Assembly: GCA_028710895.1 (NCBI GenBank) | Contig: JAQTTH010000019.1 | Coordinates: 1 to 64,000 of the forward strand | Length of the DNA: 64,000 nt | From: Paludibacter sp. | GTDB taxonomy: Bacteria > Bacteroidota > Bacteroidia > Bacteroidales > Paludibacteraceae | Direction of reading: 5' to 3' | Part shown: positions 39,490 through 48,150 of the stretch, piece after piece | Layout: every line of letters starts with the position of its first letter | Numbering within the stretch: position 1 is the stretch's first letter | Program-made: the position numbers and the translations under genes | Notes under the pieces: generated by a model | Told to the model about the DNA's origin: nothing | Seen by the model: only the letters and a program-made list of their open reading frames with translations | Database searches by the model: none

Positions 39490-40101
39490 ATGTCAATAAC
39501 AAAAAAGTCCATTTTACTCATCTTCCTGATTCTCTTCATCGATCAGGCAGTAAAAATCTACGTCAAACTCAATTTCAGTTTGGGCGAACATGTTGATGTT
39601 TTTGGTTGGTTCAAGATATTCTTTATCGAAAACAATGGGATGGCTTTTGGTATGGAATTAATTGGAAAATTATTCCTTACACTTTTCCGGATTGTTGCTG
39701 TGGCAGCACTTGCCTATTACATTCACATTCTGATAAAAAAACAGGTTCGGACCGGTTATATTCTGACTATTTCACTCGTTTTAGCGGGAGCTGCCGGCAA
39801 CATTATCGATTCAATGTTTTACGGCTTATTGTTTAGCGCAAGCAATTATATGGGACCTGCTGCTACATTTCTACCACATGGAGGAGGTTACGCCGGTCTG
39901 TTCTACGGCAAAGTAGTCGACATGCTTTATTTCCCAATTATAAAGAACGCTGCCGGTGAAACAGTCTTTTTCAGTCCTATTTTTAATATTGCCGATTCAG
40001 CCATAAGTGTGGCAGTTGGTATTATTTTAATATTCTTCCGCAAAGAGTTGAACGAAAGCCTTGAAAAAAAACAAGAAGAAAATGATCAATTCGCTGAGTA
40101 A
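39490..40101 (+). CDS. lspA: Signal peptidase II (prolipoprotein)
   Basis: 203 residues. Four membrane helices. Motifs: FFIENNGMAFGM, AGAAGNIIDSMFYG and the two catalytic Asp regions GKVVDMLYFPI and FNIADSAISVAVG. It cleaves signal peptides of diacylglyceryl prolipoproteins at the lipobox Cys. It is longer than the ~165-residue proteobacterial enzyme because of a loop before the catalytic Asp (FSASNYMGPAATFLPHGGGY). Its last 20 bp overlap the start of the downstream lipoprotein gene, a likely substrate. Confidence 0.96.
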   Translation: MSITKKSILLIFLILFIDQAVKIYVKLNFSLGEHVDVFGWFKIFFIENNGMAFGMELIGKLFLTLFRIVAVAALAYYIHILIKKQVRTGYILTISLVLAGAAGNIIDSMFYGLLFSASNYMGPAATFLPHGGGYAGLFYGKVVDMLYFPIIKNAAGETVFFSPIFNIADSAISVAVGIILIFFRKELNESLEKKQEENDQFAE

Positions 40102-40984
40102 ATCTTTCAGTAAGCTGTTTTTCACCTTTATTTGTATTGCCTTTTTAGCAGCATGCGGCGGAAGACCAAGTGGCGTTTTAAATAAAAACGACATGACTGA
40201 GGTATTGACCGACCTGCACAAACTGGATGGTTCATTAGCTGCAAAAGGAATCTTATATGGCAACTCGGATGAGAAAAACGCCTATTACAGCTCCGTACTA
40301 AAGAAACACGGTATCACGCAGGCCCAATTTGATTCATCCTTAGTCTGGTACACCAAAAATCCTAAAAAATTCGACGACATTTACATTAAAGTATTAGCCA
40401 ATCTGACTGATTTGGGTAATGATATAAAAAAAGGAAAATATCATTCGGTTGATTCTACCGAATTGGCTAAGATAAAATACAATATCTGGAACAAGCGCTT
40501 CAAATATGTTCTTACAAAAGATTCAGCAAGAACACGTCTCGACTTTGAAATTCAGGATCAGGGATTCCTGCTCGCCGATGTTTATGTTCTGAAATTCACG
40601 CAACGAATAGCTCCCGAAGATTCCTGCGACGAACCGGTTATCCGCTTCCAGATTAATTATTTGAATGGTGGCGTTCACGGAGTTATCAAAACGGCTTATC
40701 ACGATGGCATAACCCGTCGGTATATGTTCCGACTCACATCAACACATCCATACAAAATCAAATCAATTTCGGGACAATTGCTCGGAAGTTCGGCTTACAA
40801 AGGCAAATTCAATGCAACAGTAGATAGTATTACATTGACACGTATTTACAACCCGACCAAGCAGGATAGTATAATGAAAATATTGCAAAAAACTGATTCG
40901 GTTCATTACAAGAAACCGGCACCTATATTTGTTCCGCAGGCAGTCAGAACCCGCAATATACGATCATTGATTCTAAGAAAATAA
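40082..40984 (+). CDS. DUF4296 lipoprotein
   Basis: 300 residues starting at ATG 40082, within the end of lspA (a TTG at 40061 is also in frame). Lipobox FLAACGG gives a lipidated Cys at ~25. DUF4296 core (~35-120): LNKNDMTEVLTDLHKLDGSL, SVLKKHGITQAQFDSSLVWY, KKFDDIYIKVLANL. The remaining half, rich in polar residues, resembles an outer-membrane-associated beta domain but has no named family. Bacteroidetes-specific, function unknown. Coupled to lspA and to the next gene (TAATG). Confidence 0.87.
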   Translation: MINSLSKSFSKLFFTFICIAFLAACGGRPSGVLNKNDMTEVLTDLHKLDGSLAAKGILYGNSDEKNAYYSSVLKKHGITQAQFDSSLVWYTKNPKKFDDIYIKVLANLTDLGNDIKKGKYHSVDSTELAKIKYNIWNKRFKYVLTKDSARTRLDFEIQDQGFLLADVYVLKFTQRIAPEDSCDEPVIRFQINYLNGGVHGVIKTAYHDGITRRYMFRLTSTHPYKIKSISGQLLGSSAYKGKFNATVDSITLTRIYNPTKQDSIMKILQKTDSVHYKKPAPIFVPQAVRTRNIRSLILRK

Positions 40985-41514
40985 TGCGTGTAGCCAGTCA
41001 ACTTACATTTTGCTCACCACAAAAAGTTCTGCGCAGAACTGTAATAGAACAAGATGAACTAAATAGAATAACTGCAATTTTTGGTTTGGACGAGAGCTCA
41101 GAAGAATCGGCACATACCTTGTTTTACGATGGGATTTTGTCTGCTGAAATCATATCAATCAGCCAGTCAGCCAATCAAACAGACTTGACAGGTGAATTAA
41201 GCGGCTATGAATATATAAATCTTTCTGAGAGCTTACCAACGAATATTGTTCGGAGAACTGAGAAACCATTGATACTTGATTTTGGGACAAATGTCATTGA
41301 TAAAATAAATTCTAAACTATTCAATTTAATTCCACTATTGGAGACTTATTCAGTTTTAGAAATTATTGCAGCCTGCTCCTACTATCCGGCAATAGTATGC
41401 GGAATAAATCCCGATTTGACAGAAAATAGAAAAACAGATTTGTTACTTTGGGAGAATGTTGATTTGGTGAATAAACGAATGACACAGAAAACAAGAATCC
41501 GTATTATCGGCTAA
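40984..41514 (+). CDS. Uncharacterised 176-residue protein
   Basis: The start overlaps the preceding stop as TAATG, so it is the third gene of the lspA unit. I cannot assign a family. The opening (SQLTFCSPQKVLRRTVIEQD, LNRITAIFG, LFYDGILSAEIIS) resembles the N-terminal strand of Bacteroidetes amidohydrolases (xxYhNGhhxPGFhNxH), but the metal-binding His residues and barrel are absent. It may be a degenerate or domain-only relative. No signal peptide; one Cys pair at CSYYPAIVC. Ends 145 bp before the next gene, with an imperfect hairpin (41521-41571). Confidence 0.65.
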   Translation: MRVASQLTFCSPQKVLRRTVIEQDELNRITAIFGLDESSEESAHTLFYDGILSAEIISISQSANQTDLTGELSGYEYINLSESLPTNIVRRTEKPLILDFGTNVIDKINSKLFNLIPLLETYSVLEIIAACSYYPAIVCGINPDLTENRKTDLLLWENVDLVNKRMTQKTRIRIIG

Positions 41515-41659
41515 TTCATTCCCCGACTTAAAACAAAAAATCAGTAACAGTGTTATTAATAAGTTGTCGGGAACAATGCTAATTGTCCGACAAGCATTAT
41601 AAAATAGTCTTACATCAAGTCTCGTCCGAACGAGAATCCATAAATTCAACAATAAAACA

Positions 41660-42295
41660 ATGTGGCAGATATTTTTAGGCAGTTTACTTTTAAGCTTGAT
41701 ACATGCGCTAATACCCCATCACTGGATTCCGATAATAGCGATAGCGAAAACTGAAAAGTGGAACACCAGAGAGGCTCTTTCAGCAACCTTTATTACAGGA
41801 GTTTCTCATATGATAAGCACTATCATCATTGGCATAATCGTAGGTTTTGTGGGGATTAAACTTGCCGAGAGTTATAGCTATATTACAACAGTTGCAGCAC
41901 CTACTATTTTACTTGTAATAGGGGTAATTTATCTGATACTGGACTTTCGTTCGAACAAGCACCACCATCATCATTTCGATCTGAACGACGAAAAGCTAAA
42001 AAACAAAAAATCTAAAACAGCCATTATCACTTCGTTGAGTGTAGCCATGTTTTTGATGCCTTGCTTTGAAATAGAAGCTTATTATTTTCAGGCTGCAAAT
42101 TTTGGCTGGCCTGGAATATTTGTGGTTTCAGCAGTTTACCTGGTAATGACTCTGCTTTTTATGTTCGCTCTTGTATTACTCGGACTAAAAGGTGTGAACA
42201 AATTAAACTTATCATTCCTTGAGCACCATTCCAAACGGGTTACGGGCATCATACTCATACTCCTCGGATTTGCAGCTTATTTTATAGAATTTTAG
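41660..42295 (+). CDS. Polytopic membrane protein with a His-rich loop
   Basis: 211 residues, about six hydrophobic segments. Motifs LLLSLIHALIPHHWIPIIAI and FITGVSHMISTIIIGIIVGF in the first helices, a cytoplasmic-side HHHHHFD loop near residue 100, and AMFLMPCFEIEAYYFQA in helix four. The H-x4-H and His-rich loop pattern resembles NicO/RcnA-type or TauE-like transporters, so divalent metal or sulfur-compound export is possible. The ion cannot be told. It has a short gap (27 bp) to the SDR gene. Confidence 0.75.
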   Translation: MWQIFLGSLLLSLIHALIPHHWIPIIAIAKTEKWNTREALSATFITGVSHMISTIIIGIIVGFVGIKLAESYSYITTVAAPTILLVIGVIYLILDFRSNKHHHHHFDLNDEKLKNKKSKTAIITSLSVAMFLMPCFEIEAYYFQAANFGWPGIFVVSAVYLVMTLLFMFALVLLGLKGVNKLNLSFLEHHSKRVTGIILILLGFAAYFIEF

Positions 42296-42321
42296 TTACA
42301 AAACAATTAAAACATAACAAT

Positions 42322-43245
42322 ATGTCAATTCAAAACTGGACGGCAGCAGACATGCCCGATCTTACTGGAAAAACGGTTATAGTCACAGGAGGGAATAGTG
42401 GACTTGGATATAATGCAGTTAAAGCATTTGCTGAAAAAGGTGCTCGTGTTATTCTGGCATGCCGCTCAATAAGCAGAGGCGAATTGGCAAAAAAACAAAT
42501 TTTCGATCAACATCCAAAATCAAATATAACGGTTATGGAACTTGATCTTGAGAATTTGAAATCTATTCATAGTTTTGCAGATACTTTCAAAAAAACTTTT
42601 GCTCAATTGGATATCCTGGTGAATAATGCCGGCATTATGATGGTGCCCTACGGATTAACCAAAGATGGATTTGAGAAACAAATGGGAACCAACCATCTGG
42701 GACACTTTGCACTTACCGGTTTATTGCTTGACTTACTTAAAAGCACACCTCATTCACGGGTTGTAAATGTAAGCAGCATGGCTCACAAGCAGGGGGTTAT
42801 GGATTATAACAATTTATTGTTTGATGGTGGAAAAGATTATTCACCTATTAAGGCCTATGGTCGTTCTAAGTTAGCGAATCTGCTTTTTACCTACGAACTG
42901 CAACGTTTCTTTGAAGCAAATAAAATCGATTGTATGGCTTTGGCAGCGCACCCAGGCGTTTCAGACACCAATTTATTTGACCACGCCGCACCAAAATGGG
43001 TCATGAAAACATTAAGACCACTATTTATGCTAATGATACAACCGGCTGCCATGGGTGCTCTACCTGAATTGCGTGCCGCTACCGACCCCAAAGCAAAAGG
43101 AGGCGAGTATTACGGACCTGACGGTAAACGTGAAATGAAAGGATTTCCGATTATCGTTCAACCAAACCAATCGGCACTGGATGTAGAGAGTGCTCAAAAA
43201 CTTTGGGAGGCTTCGGAGGTATTGACCTCTGTCAAATTTGCATAA
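42322..43245 (+). CDS. Short-chain dehydrogenase/reductase
   Basis: 307 residues. TGGNSGLG nucleotide motif at ~22-29, NNAG (LDILVNNAGIMMV), and the catalytic Ser (VVNVSSMAHK) and Tyr-Lys pair (YGRSKLANLL). The overall pattern is of the retinol-dehydrogenase/WWOX-like SDR branch. NADP preference is suggested by RxI/CRS after beta-2 (LACRS). The substrate is unknown. It is 45 bp upstream of a tocopherol-cyclase-like gene, so the two may share a lipophilic substrate. Confidence 0.88.
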   Translation: MSIQNWTAADMPDLTGKTVIVTGGNSGLGYNAVKAFAEKGARVILACRSISRGELAKKQIFDQHPKSNITVMELDLENLKSIHSFADTFKKTFAQLDILVNNAGIMMVPYGLTKDGFEKQMGTNHLGHFALTGLLLDLLKSTPHSRVVNVSSMAHKQGVMDYNNLLFDGGKDYSPIKAYGRSKLANLLFTYELQRFFEANKIDCMALAAHPGVSDTNLFDHAAPKWVMKTLRPLFMLMIQPAAMGALPELRAATDPKAKGGEYYGPDGKREMKGFPIIVQPNQSALDVESAQKLWEASEVLTSVKFA

Positions 43246-43290
43246 CGATCCAAAAAGAATGTCGGCCATTGATATTCAAACCAGATTTTG

Positions 43291-44271
43291 ATGATAAAAA
43301 GACTCAATGCTCTCTTTCATCCCGAGCAATATCAAGGTTGGGGAAAAACCCAACGATATTTTGAGGGTTGGTACTACAAAGTGGTAAATGCGGAAGAAAC
43401 GAAGGCTTTTGCTTTCATCCCGGGCATTGCCATGGACGAAAATGGGGACAAACAAGCTTTTATCCAAATCCTTGACGGGAAAAAGCGTACAGCCGAATAT
43501 CACAAATTTGATGCAACAGAATTTCGTCCGTGCAACGGAAAATTCGAAGTTTTGATAGCAAACATTTTCTTTTCCAACAACATACTGAAACTTGACCTGC
43601 CAACTGTACAAGGGCAACTAAGCTTTCATCAACAAAGACCCTGGCCAAGTCATTTCTATTCACCGGGTATTATGGGACCATTTTCATTTGTACCTTTTAT
43701 GGAGTGTTATCATGGCATTTTGAGTATGGATCATATCATTACCGGCGAATTAACAATAAATAAAGAAAAAATAGACTTTACAAACGGACGGGGGTACATG
43801 GAAAAAGACTGGGGTCACTCTTTCCCGAGTGCTTATTTTTGGATGCAAACAAATCACTTTAGCCAACCCGGAATATCATTAAAAGCTTCGGTAGCCAACA
43901 TTCCCTGGCTTGGGAGTTCGTTTGTTGGTCATATTGCAGGTGTTTGGCTCCAAAATCGCTTAATTCAGTTCACCACCTACAATGGCAGCAAACTTCTCAA
44001 ATCAATTGCCGACAAAGAGAAAGTAGAATTGGTGTTAGAGAATGCCAATCACAGATTGGAGATAATTGCACATCGTGAAAAAGCAACACTTTTAGCCTCA
44101 CCAATTGCCGGATTTATGGATGGACGCATTGAAGAAAGTATGACTTCAGCAATAGACATAATATTGACAGATAAAAAAAAGAATATAATCATACTTCAGG
44201 ATACCGGACGAAATGCAGGTCTGGAGGTAGCCGGAAATATTGAATCATTATTTAAAGCTAAAATACGTTGA
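43291..44271 (+). CDS. Tocopherol cyclase-like protein
   Basis: 326 residues from ATG 43291. Typical segments: YFEGWYYKVVNAEETKAFAF, NIFFSNNILKLDLP, FHQQRPWPSHFYSPGIMGPF, CYHGILSMDHIITGE, the core GRGYMEKDWGHSFPSAYFWM and NHFSQPGISLKASVANIPW. These match the tocopherol cyclase/lipocalin-like family of plants and bacteria. In bacteria without tocopherol such proteins probably bind or modify hydrophobic compounds; the reaction is unknown. Last gene of the 41660-44271 unit. Confidence 0.85.
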   Translation: MIKRLNALFHPEQYQGWGKTQRYFEGWYYKVVNAEETKAFAFIPGIAMDENGDKQAFIQILDGKKRTAEYHKFDATEFRPCNGKFEVLIANIFFSNNILKLDLPTVQGQLSFHQQRPWPSHFYSPGIMGPFSFVPFMECYHGILSMDHIITGELTINKEKIDFTNGRGYMEKDWGHSFPSAYFWMQTNHFSQPGISLKASVANIPWLGSSFVGHIAGVWLQNRLIQFTTYNGSKLLKSIADKEKVELVLENANHRLEIIAHREKATLLASPIAGFMDGRIEESMTSAIDIILTDKKKNIIILQDTGRNAGLEVAGNIESLFKAKIR

Positions 44272-44400
44272 TTTACGCAAAACATAGTGATTGTACTGAA
44301 CAGCTTGATGTAGACTTTGTTTATTATTGAGTTCTCAACTTAAATTCAGACAATAGGTTAACTATAGAATCTCTATCACTGCCAATTTAAAAAAAAATAG

Positions 44401-44408
44401 TACTTTTG
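44401..44408 (+). promoter_or_regulatory. -7 box of metF
   Basis: TACTTTTG fits TAnnTTTG; 47 bp before the ATG at 44456. The 180-bp gap before it holds no gene. Confidence 0.55.
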
Positions 44409-44455
44409 CACCCTGATTAGAATTATTATATCTGTTTTTCAATTATCAAATATTC

Positions 44456-45403
44456 ATGAGTGTTGTAGAAAAAATAAAAAGCGCCAAATCGACGGCATTT
44501 TCGTTCGAGTTATTACCTCCCTTAAAGGGAAATGGCATTGAGACGGTTTATAAAACCATCGATACTTTGCGCGAATTCGATCCAAAATATATCAATATAA
44601 CCACCCACCGCAGCGAACTTGTATTCAAAGAAAATACTCCGGGACAATTTGTTCAGGTTGCCGAACGCCATCGCCCCGGAACGGTTGCCATTGCCGCAGC
44701 TATTCAGAACAAATATAAAATAGCTGTAGTACCGCATGTTATTTGTAGTGGTTTCACTCGCGAAGAAACCGAATATGCACTTATTGATCTTCAATTTTTA
44801 GGCATAACCGACTTATTATTACTTCGTGGTGACAAGGCGAAGCACGAACGCGATTTCGCTCCAACAGGTCATAAAAATGCAACAGAATTGCAAGTACAGG
44901 TGAATGATTTTAATCAGGGATTATTCCTTGATGGGTCTAAAATGAAATCACCAATTGTTCCCTTCTCGTATGGAATGGCTTGTTACCCTGAAAAACATGA
45001 AGAAGCACCCAATATGGATTCTGACCTATATTATGCAAAAATGAAGGTTGATGCTGGTGCAGAGTATCTTGTGACTCAGATGTTTTTCGACAATCAAAAA
45101 TATTACGATTTCGTGGAAAAATGCAAGGCCCATGGAATTAATGTTCCGATTATCCCGGGCATTAAACCTATTACACTTAAAAATCAACTGACCGTTTTAC
45201 CTAAAATTTTCAACACCGATATTCCGGAGGCTTTTGCTTCTGAATTACGCAACTGCGAAACAGATGCTCAAGCCGTAGAGGTAGGTATAGAGTGGTGTAC
45301 ACAGCAGGCTAATGATTTAAAAGCTTACGGAGTACCAAGTATCCATTTCTACAGCATGATGGCTACACAAAGCGTAAAAAGGGTTGCTAAAGCAGTATTT
45401 TAA
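44456..45403 (+). CDS. metF: 5,10-methylenetetrahydrofolate reductase
   Basis: 315 residues. FAD-dependent TIM barrel that makes 5-methyl-THF for methionine synthesis. Motifs: FSFELLPPLKGNGIETVYKT (start), YINITTHRS, VPHVICSGFTREE, LLLLRGDKAKHERDF (folate/FAD loop), DAGAEYLVTQMFFDNQKYYD and the NVPIIPGIKPI region. Length matches the family. DUF4834 follows 17 bp later. No SAM or cobalamin riboswitch was recognised upstream. Confidence 0.97.
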   Translation: MSVVEKIKSAKSTAFSFELLPPLKGNGIETVYKTIDTLREFDPKYINITTHRSELVFKENTPGQFVQVAERHRPGTVAIAAAIQNKYKIAVVPHVICSGFTREETEYALIDLQFLGITDLLLLRGDKAKHERDFAPTGHKNATELQVQVNDFNQGLFLDGSKMKSPIVPFSYGMACYPEKHEEAPNMDSDLYYAKMKVDAGAEYLVTQMFFDNQKYYDFVEKCKAHGINVPIIPGIKPITLKNQLTVLPKIFNTDIPEAFASELRNCETDAQAVEVGIEWCTQQANDLKAYGVPSIHFYSMMATQSVKRVAKAVF

Positions 45404-45420
45404 TTCAAATAGCATATCAC

Positions 45421-45639
45421 ATGTTAGGGTTCATTTTCTTTATACTATTTTTTATTCTGGTAATAGGCTTGTTTATTATTTCAAGCGTTTTTGGGTTTAT
45501 ACGTTCCATATTGGGCTTTGGTAAACGTGCAAGTCAGCCACAGAATTTCCAATCCGACAATTTTGAACAACCAACTTCAAAATCAAAAATATTCGACAGA
45601 AACGAAGGAGAATATGTTGATTATGAGGAAATAAAATAG
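45421..45639 (+). CDS. DUF4834 small membrane protein
   Basis: 72 residues: one long hydrophobic segment (FIFFILFFILVIGLFIISSV), a Gly/Arg hinge (GFIRSILGFGKR) and an acidic polar tail ending EGEYVDYEEIK. This is the DUF4834 pattern of Bacteroidetes, function unknown. It is 17 bp after metF and ends at a bidirectional terminator. Confidence 0.8.
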   Translation: MLGFIFFILFFILVIGLFIISSVFGFIRSILGFGKRASQPQNFQSDNFEQPTSKSKIFDRNEGEYVDYEEIK

Positions 45640-45656
45640 ATTTATTTTCATACACT

Positions 45657-45698
45657 AAAAAAAAGGAACGACACATTTGATTTGTCGTTCCTTTTTTT
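45657..45698. terminator. Bidirectional terminator between DUF4834 and HAD genes
   Basis: A run of A residues, stem GGAACGACA / TGTCGTTCC, then seven T residues. It serves the converging genes on both strands. Confidence 0.9.
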
Positions 45699-46386
45699 AT
45701 AATATTGATAAAATCTCTTCCAGCCCATTAATTTGGAAGGTTGTCTTTATTTCTTTGTCCTTAGAATGCCCCAAATCCAGGAATATCTGATCTATCCCGG
45801 CATTTTGAGCCCCGATAATATCAGCCTCGTAACTATCACCAATCATAATGGTTTCGGCAGCAGTCGCATTATTCAAACTCAATGCATACTCAAATATCCG
45901 TTTGTCCGGCTTAAGCGCTCCGGCAGCCTCTGACAGCACTACATGCGAAAAATAGTGTTCCAGGTTCGTCGCCCTCAGTTTTCTGTATTGAACTTCCACA
46001 AAGCCATTAGAAACAATGGTAAGTGGGTATTTGGGCGATAAATACTCCAACAATTCAATTGCATGCGGTATAAGAATCGTTTTGGTAGGCAATATATCTA
46101 AAAATTGAGTCCCAATTTGCTCGGCCAATTCATCATTATTTACTCCGACTTGCACTAACGGATGACGAAAGCGTTCGAGCTGGAGGTAATCTTTCGACAC
46201 CTCACCCTTACCATAAAGTTCCCATAACTCCAGGTTTCGTTTAGCATAAATTTGGAAGAAATGATCAAAGTCATCGAAATACTTCTCTAACTTGCGTTGC
46301 TCAAAAACTTCAATCAACGACTCCCTTGCATTCGCATGAAAATCCCACAAAGTATCGTCTAAATCTATAAATACATGTTTGTACAT
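45697..46386 (-). CDS. HAD hydrolase, YjjG-type pyrimidine nucleotidase
   Basis: 229 residues. HAD motif I FIDLDDTLWDF (D9, D11), motif II IVSNGF, motif III Lys (ALKPDKRIF), motif IV GDSYEADIIGAQNAG. The cap type and family length match YjjG noncanonical pyrimidine nucleotidases that remove phosphate from dUMP/dTMP analogues; the substrate is inferred. Starts ~80 bp from the end of the coiled-coil lipoprotein gene, with a hairpin between. Confidence 0.88.
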   Translation of the reverse strand: MYKHVFIDLDDTLWDFHANARESLIEVFEQRKLEKYFDDFDHFFQIYAKRNLELWELYGKGEVSKDYLQLERFRHPLVQVGVNNDELAEQIGTQFLDILPTKTILIPHAIELLEYLSPKYPLTIVSNGFVEVQYRKLRATNLEHYFSHVVLSEAAGALKPDKRIFEYALSLNNATAAETIMIGDSYEADIIGAQNAGIDQIFLDLGHSKDKEIKTTFQINGLEEILSIL

Positions 46387-46404
46387 AAAATTCGGTATAA
46401 AAAA

Positions 46405-46436
46405 ACAAATGCGCTCCCGAACAGGAAACGCATTAA
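46405..46436 (-). terminator. Hairpin terminator after the coiled-coil lipoprotein gene
   Basis: Stem CAAATGCG.../CGCATTAATTTG with a short GGA/TCC inner pairing. In the leftward direction it is followed by GTTTTTTTATAC, a good U-tract. Confidence 0.65.
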
Positions 46437-46462
46437 TTTGTATGATCAGTATAAAACTTTAA

Positions 46463-47332
46463 TTAATCCACTTCAATTACAAGATACTTGCTCACGCTCC
46501 AGAATTCATTTGGATCAACAATTATCAAAACAAAGTTACCATTCTCTTTTTCAAGCGTGTAGGACGATTTTGGATGATTTGTAAGAATTTTAGCACGACT
46601 GGAGTACAAAGGAATTGATTTTGTGTTACGTGCGTCAATACGAACAAAATAGTTTTTATTGAAATCGCGCTGTAAAACCTGTTGTTGACTAAACAAACCA
46701 TCAGAGGTGATAATCTTTTGCTCCTTCAGCTCACTGCGAGTTCCAAAAACATACCAGGCAGTATGAATTGCATCGTCCTGTTCCTTTATTTTAACCTCTT
46801 TGGTTTTATTTTCAGTTGCTAAATTCTCAACATTCTTGCCCAGCTCGTCTACGGTAGAACTAAGTTGAACAATAAGCGAATCTTTTTTCGACAATTCAGC
46901 TTGTAAAAGAATTACTTTTGAATTTTCCTCTTCCAATGCTTTTGTCAACCGTGTCAATGTCCGTTCAATTTCAGCCGATTTAAATGCACTTTTCTTAAGT
47001 TTGGCTTTCAAACGGGCTAATTCTGCTTTATTTGACTGAAGCATTTCATTCAAATAAGTCAAATCCTCGTTAATCTTAGAACGGGTATCATTATCAAACT
47101 CCTGATTAACAGGTTGAATAGAAATAGTATTTTCAGTGCTTTTGATTTTCTCAATATTCTGCTCAATTTGATCCATGGCAGAAAAATAGCCATCAACCTC
47201 TTCCTGAAGTTTATGCTTCGCATTGATCAATGAGTCATTTTGCTCCTTCAATCTTTGATATTCTGATGATTGTTTTCCACACGAAGTGAGCATGAAAAAC
47301 AAAATTGCTAACGTAAAAAATATAGGTTTCAT
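46463..47332 (-). CDS. Coiled-coil lipoprotein
   Basis: 289 residues. Lipobox LTSCGK gives lipidated Cys18. A long coiled coil (~25-190; EYQRLKEQNDSLINAKHKLQ and ARLKAKLKKSAFKSAEIERT) precedes a ~90-residue C-terminal globular domain (HTAWYVFGTRSELKEQKIIT, QQQVLQRDFNKNYFVRID). The coil and C-terminal arrangement is common to small uncharacterised Bacteroidetes cell-envelope proteins. No partner is apparent; the gene appears monocistronic, with its own promoter box at 47453. Confidence 0.8.
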   Translation of the reverse strand: MKPIFFTLAILFFMLTSCGKQSSEYQRLKEQNDSLINAKHKLQEEVDGYFSAMDQIEQNIEKIKSTENTISIQPVNQEFDNDTRSKINEDLTYLNEMLQSNKAELARLKAKLKKSAFKSAEIERTLTRLTKALEEENSKVILLQAELSKKDSLIVQLSSTVDELGKNVENLATENKTKEVKIKEQDDAIHTAWYVFGTRSELKEQKIITSDGLFSQQQVLQRDFNKNYFVRIDARNTKSIPLYSSRAKILTNHPKSSYTLEKENGNFVLIIVDPNEFWSVSKYLVIEVD

Positions 47333-47452
47333 ATAGCAGAAGCTGTGTTATGACAAAAGAAAATTATATGTAAAAAACGAATGAATGAAAGAGGTGAAAA
47401 ATGAATGTAAACCTACCATTTTCAATATTTTCCAAGTCCCGTTTTACGAGTG

Positions 47453-47460
47453 CAAAGGTA
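47453..47460 (-). promoter_or_regulatory. -7 box for the coiled-coil lipoprotein
   Basis: TACCTTTG on the minus strand, 120 bp before the ATG. Located just past the stop of rsmI, in the same orientation. Confidence 0.45.
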
Positions 47461-47463
47461 ATG

Positions 47464-48135
47464 TTATTCTTCTAATCCTGCAACAATTACAACAATTTCT
47501 CCTTTCGGATTATGCTCTGTAAAATATTGCGTTAATTCCTGTAAAGTTCCCCGTTTTGTTTCTTCAAACATCTTCGATATTTCGCGCGAAACAGATGCTT
47601 TTCGTTCACTACCGAAATACTCCGAGAGCTGTGTCAGTGTCTTAACCAACCGGAAGGGCGATTCATAAAAAATCATTGTCCGCTTTTCAGTTGCCAGTTC
47701 GGTAAATTTTGTTTGTCGACCTTTTTTTTGAGGAAGAAATCCTTCGAAACAGAATCGGTCGTTAGGCAATCCCGAAGCAACCAATGCCGGAACAAAGGCC
47801 GTAGCACCAGGCAGACATTCAACGTCGATGCCATTCTCTACGCATTGACGAACTACCAAAAAACCCGGATCTGAAATAGCGGGCGTTCCTGCATCTGAAA
47901 TCAACGCAACAGTTTGTCCGCTCTTAATTCGTTGCACAATGTGTTCAACTGTTTTATGTTCGTTGAATTTATGATGCGACTGCATGGGCGTTTTAATTTC
48001 AAAATGCTTCAACAAAAAACCACTCGTACGGGTATCCTCAGCTAAAATTAAATCAACAGACTGTAATATCCGAATTGCCCGGAAAGTCATATCTTCCAGG
48101 TTTCCAACAGGTGTAGGAACTACGTATAATTTCAT
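47464..48135 (-). CDS. rsmI: 16S rRNA (cytidine-1402 2'-O) methyltransferase
   Basis: 223 residues. SAM-dependent tetrapyrrole-methylase fold: LYVVPTPVGNLEDMTFRAIR, LILAEDTRTSGFLLKHF, TVALISDAGTPAISDPGFLV, GLPNDRFCFEGFLPQKKGR and a KASVSREISKMFEE block. It modifies C1402 of 16S rRNA near the P site. Located 15 bp after a conserved uncharacterised gene in the same direction, likely one operon. Confidence 0.96.
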   Translation of the reverse strand: MKLYVVPTPVGNLEDMTFRAIRILQSVDLILAEDTRTSGFLLKHFEIKTPMQSHHKFNEHKTVEHIVQRIKSGQTVALISDAGTPAISDPGFLVVRQCVENGIDVECLPGATAFVPALVASGLPNDRFCFEGFLPQKKGRQTKFTELATEKRTMIFYESPFRLVKTLTQLSEYFGSERKASVSREISKMFEETKRGTLQELTQYFTEHNPKGEIVVIVAGLEE

Positions 48136-48150
48136 TTCTAATCTATTTTA

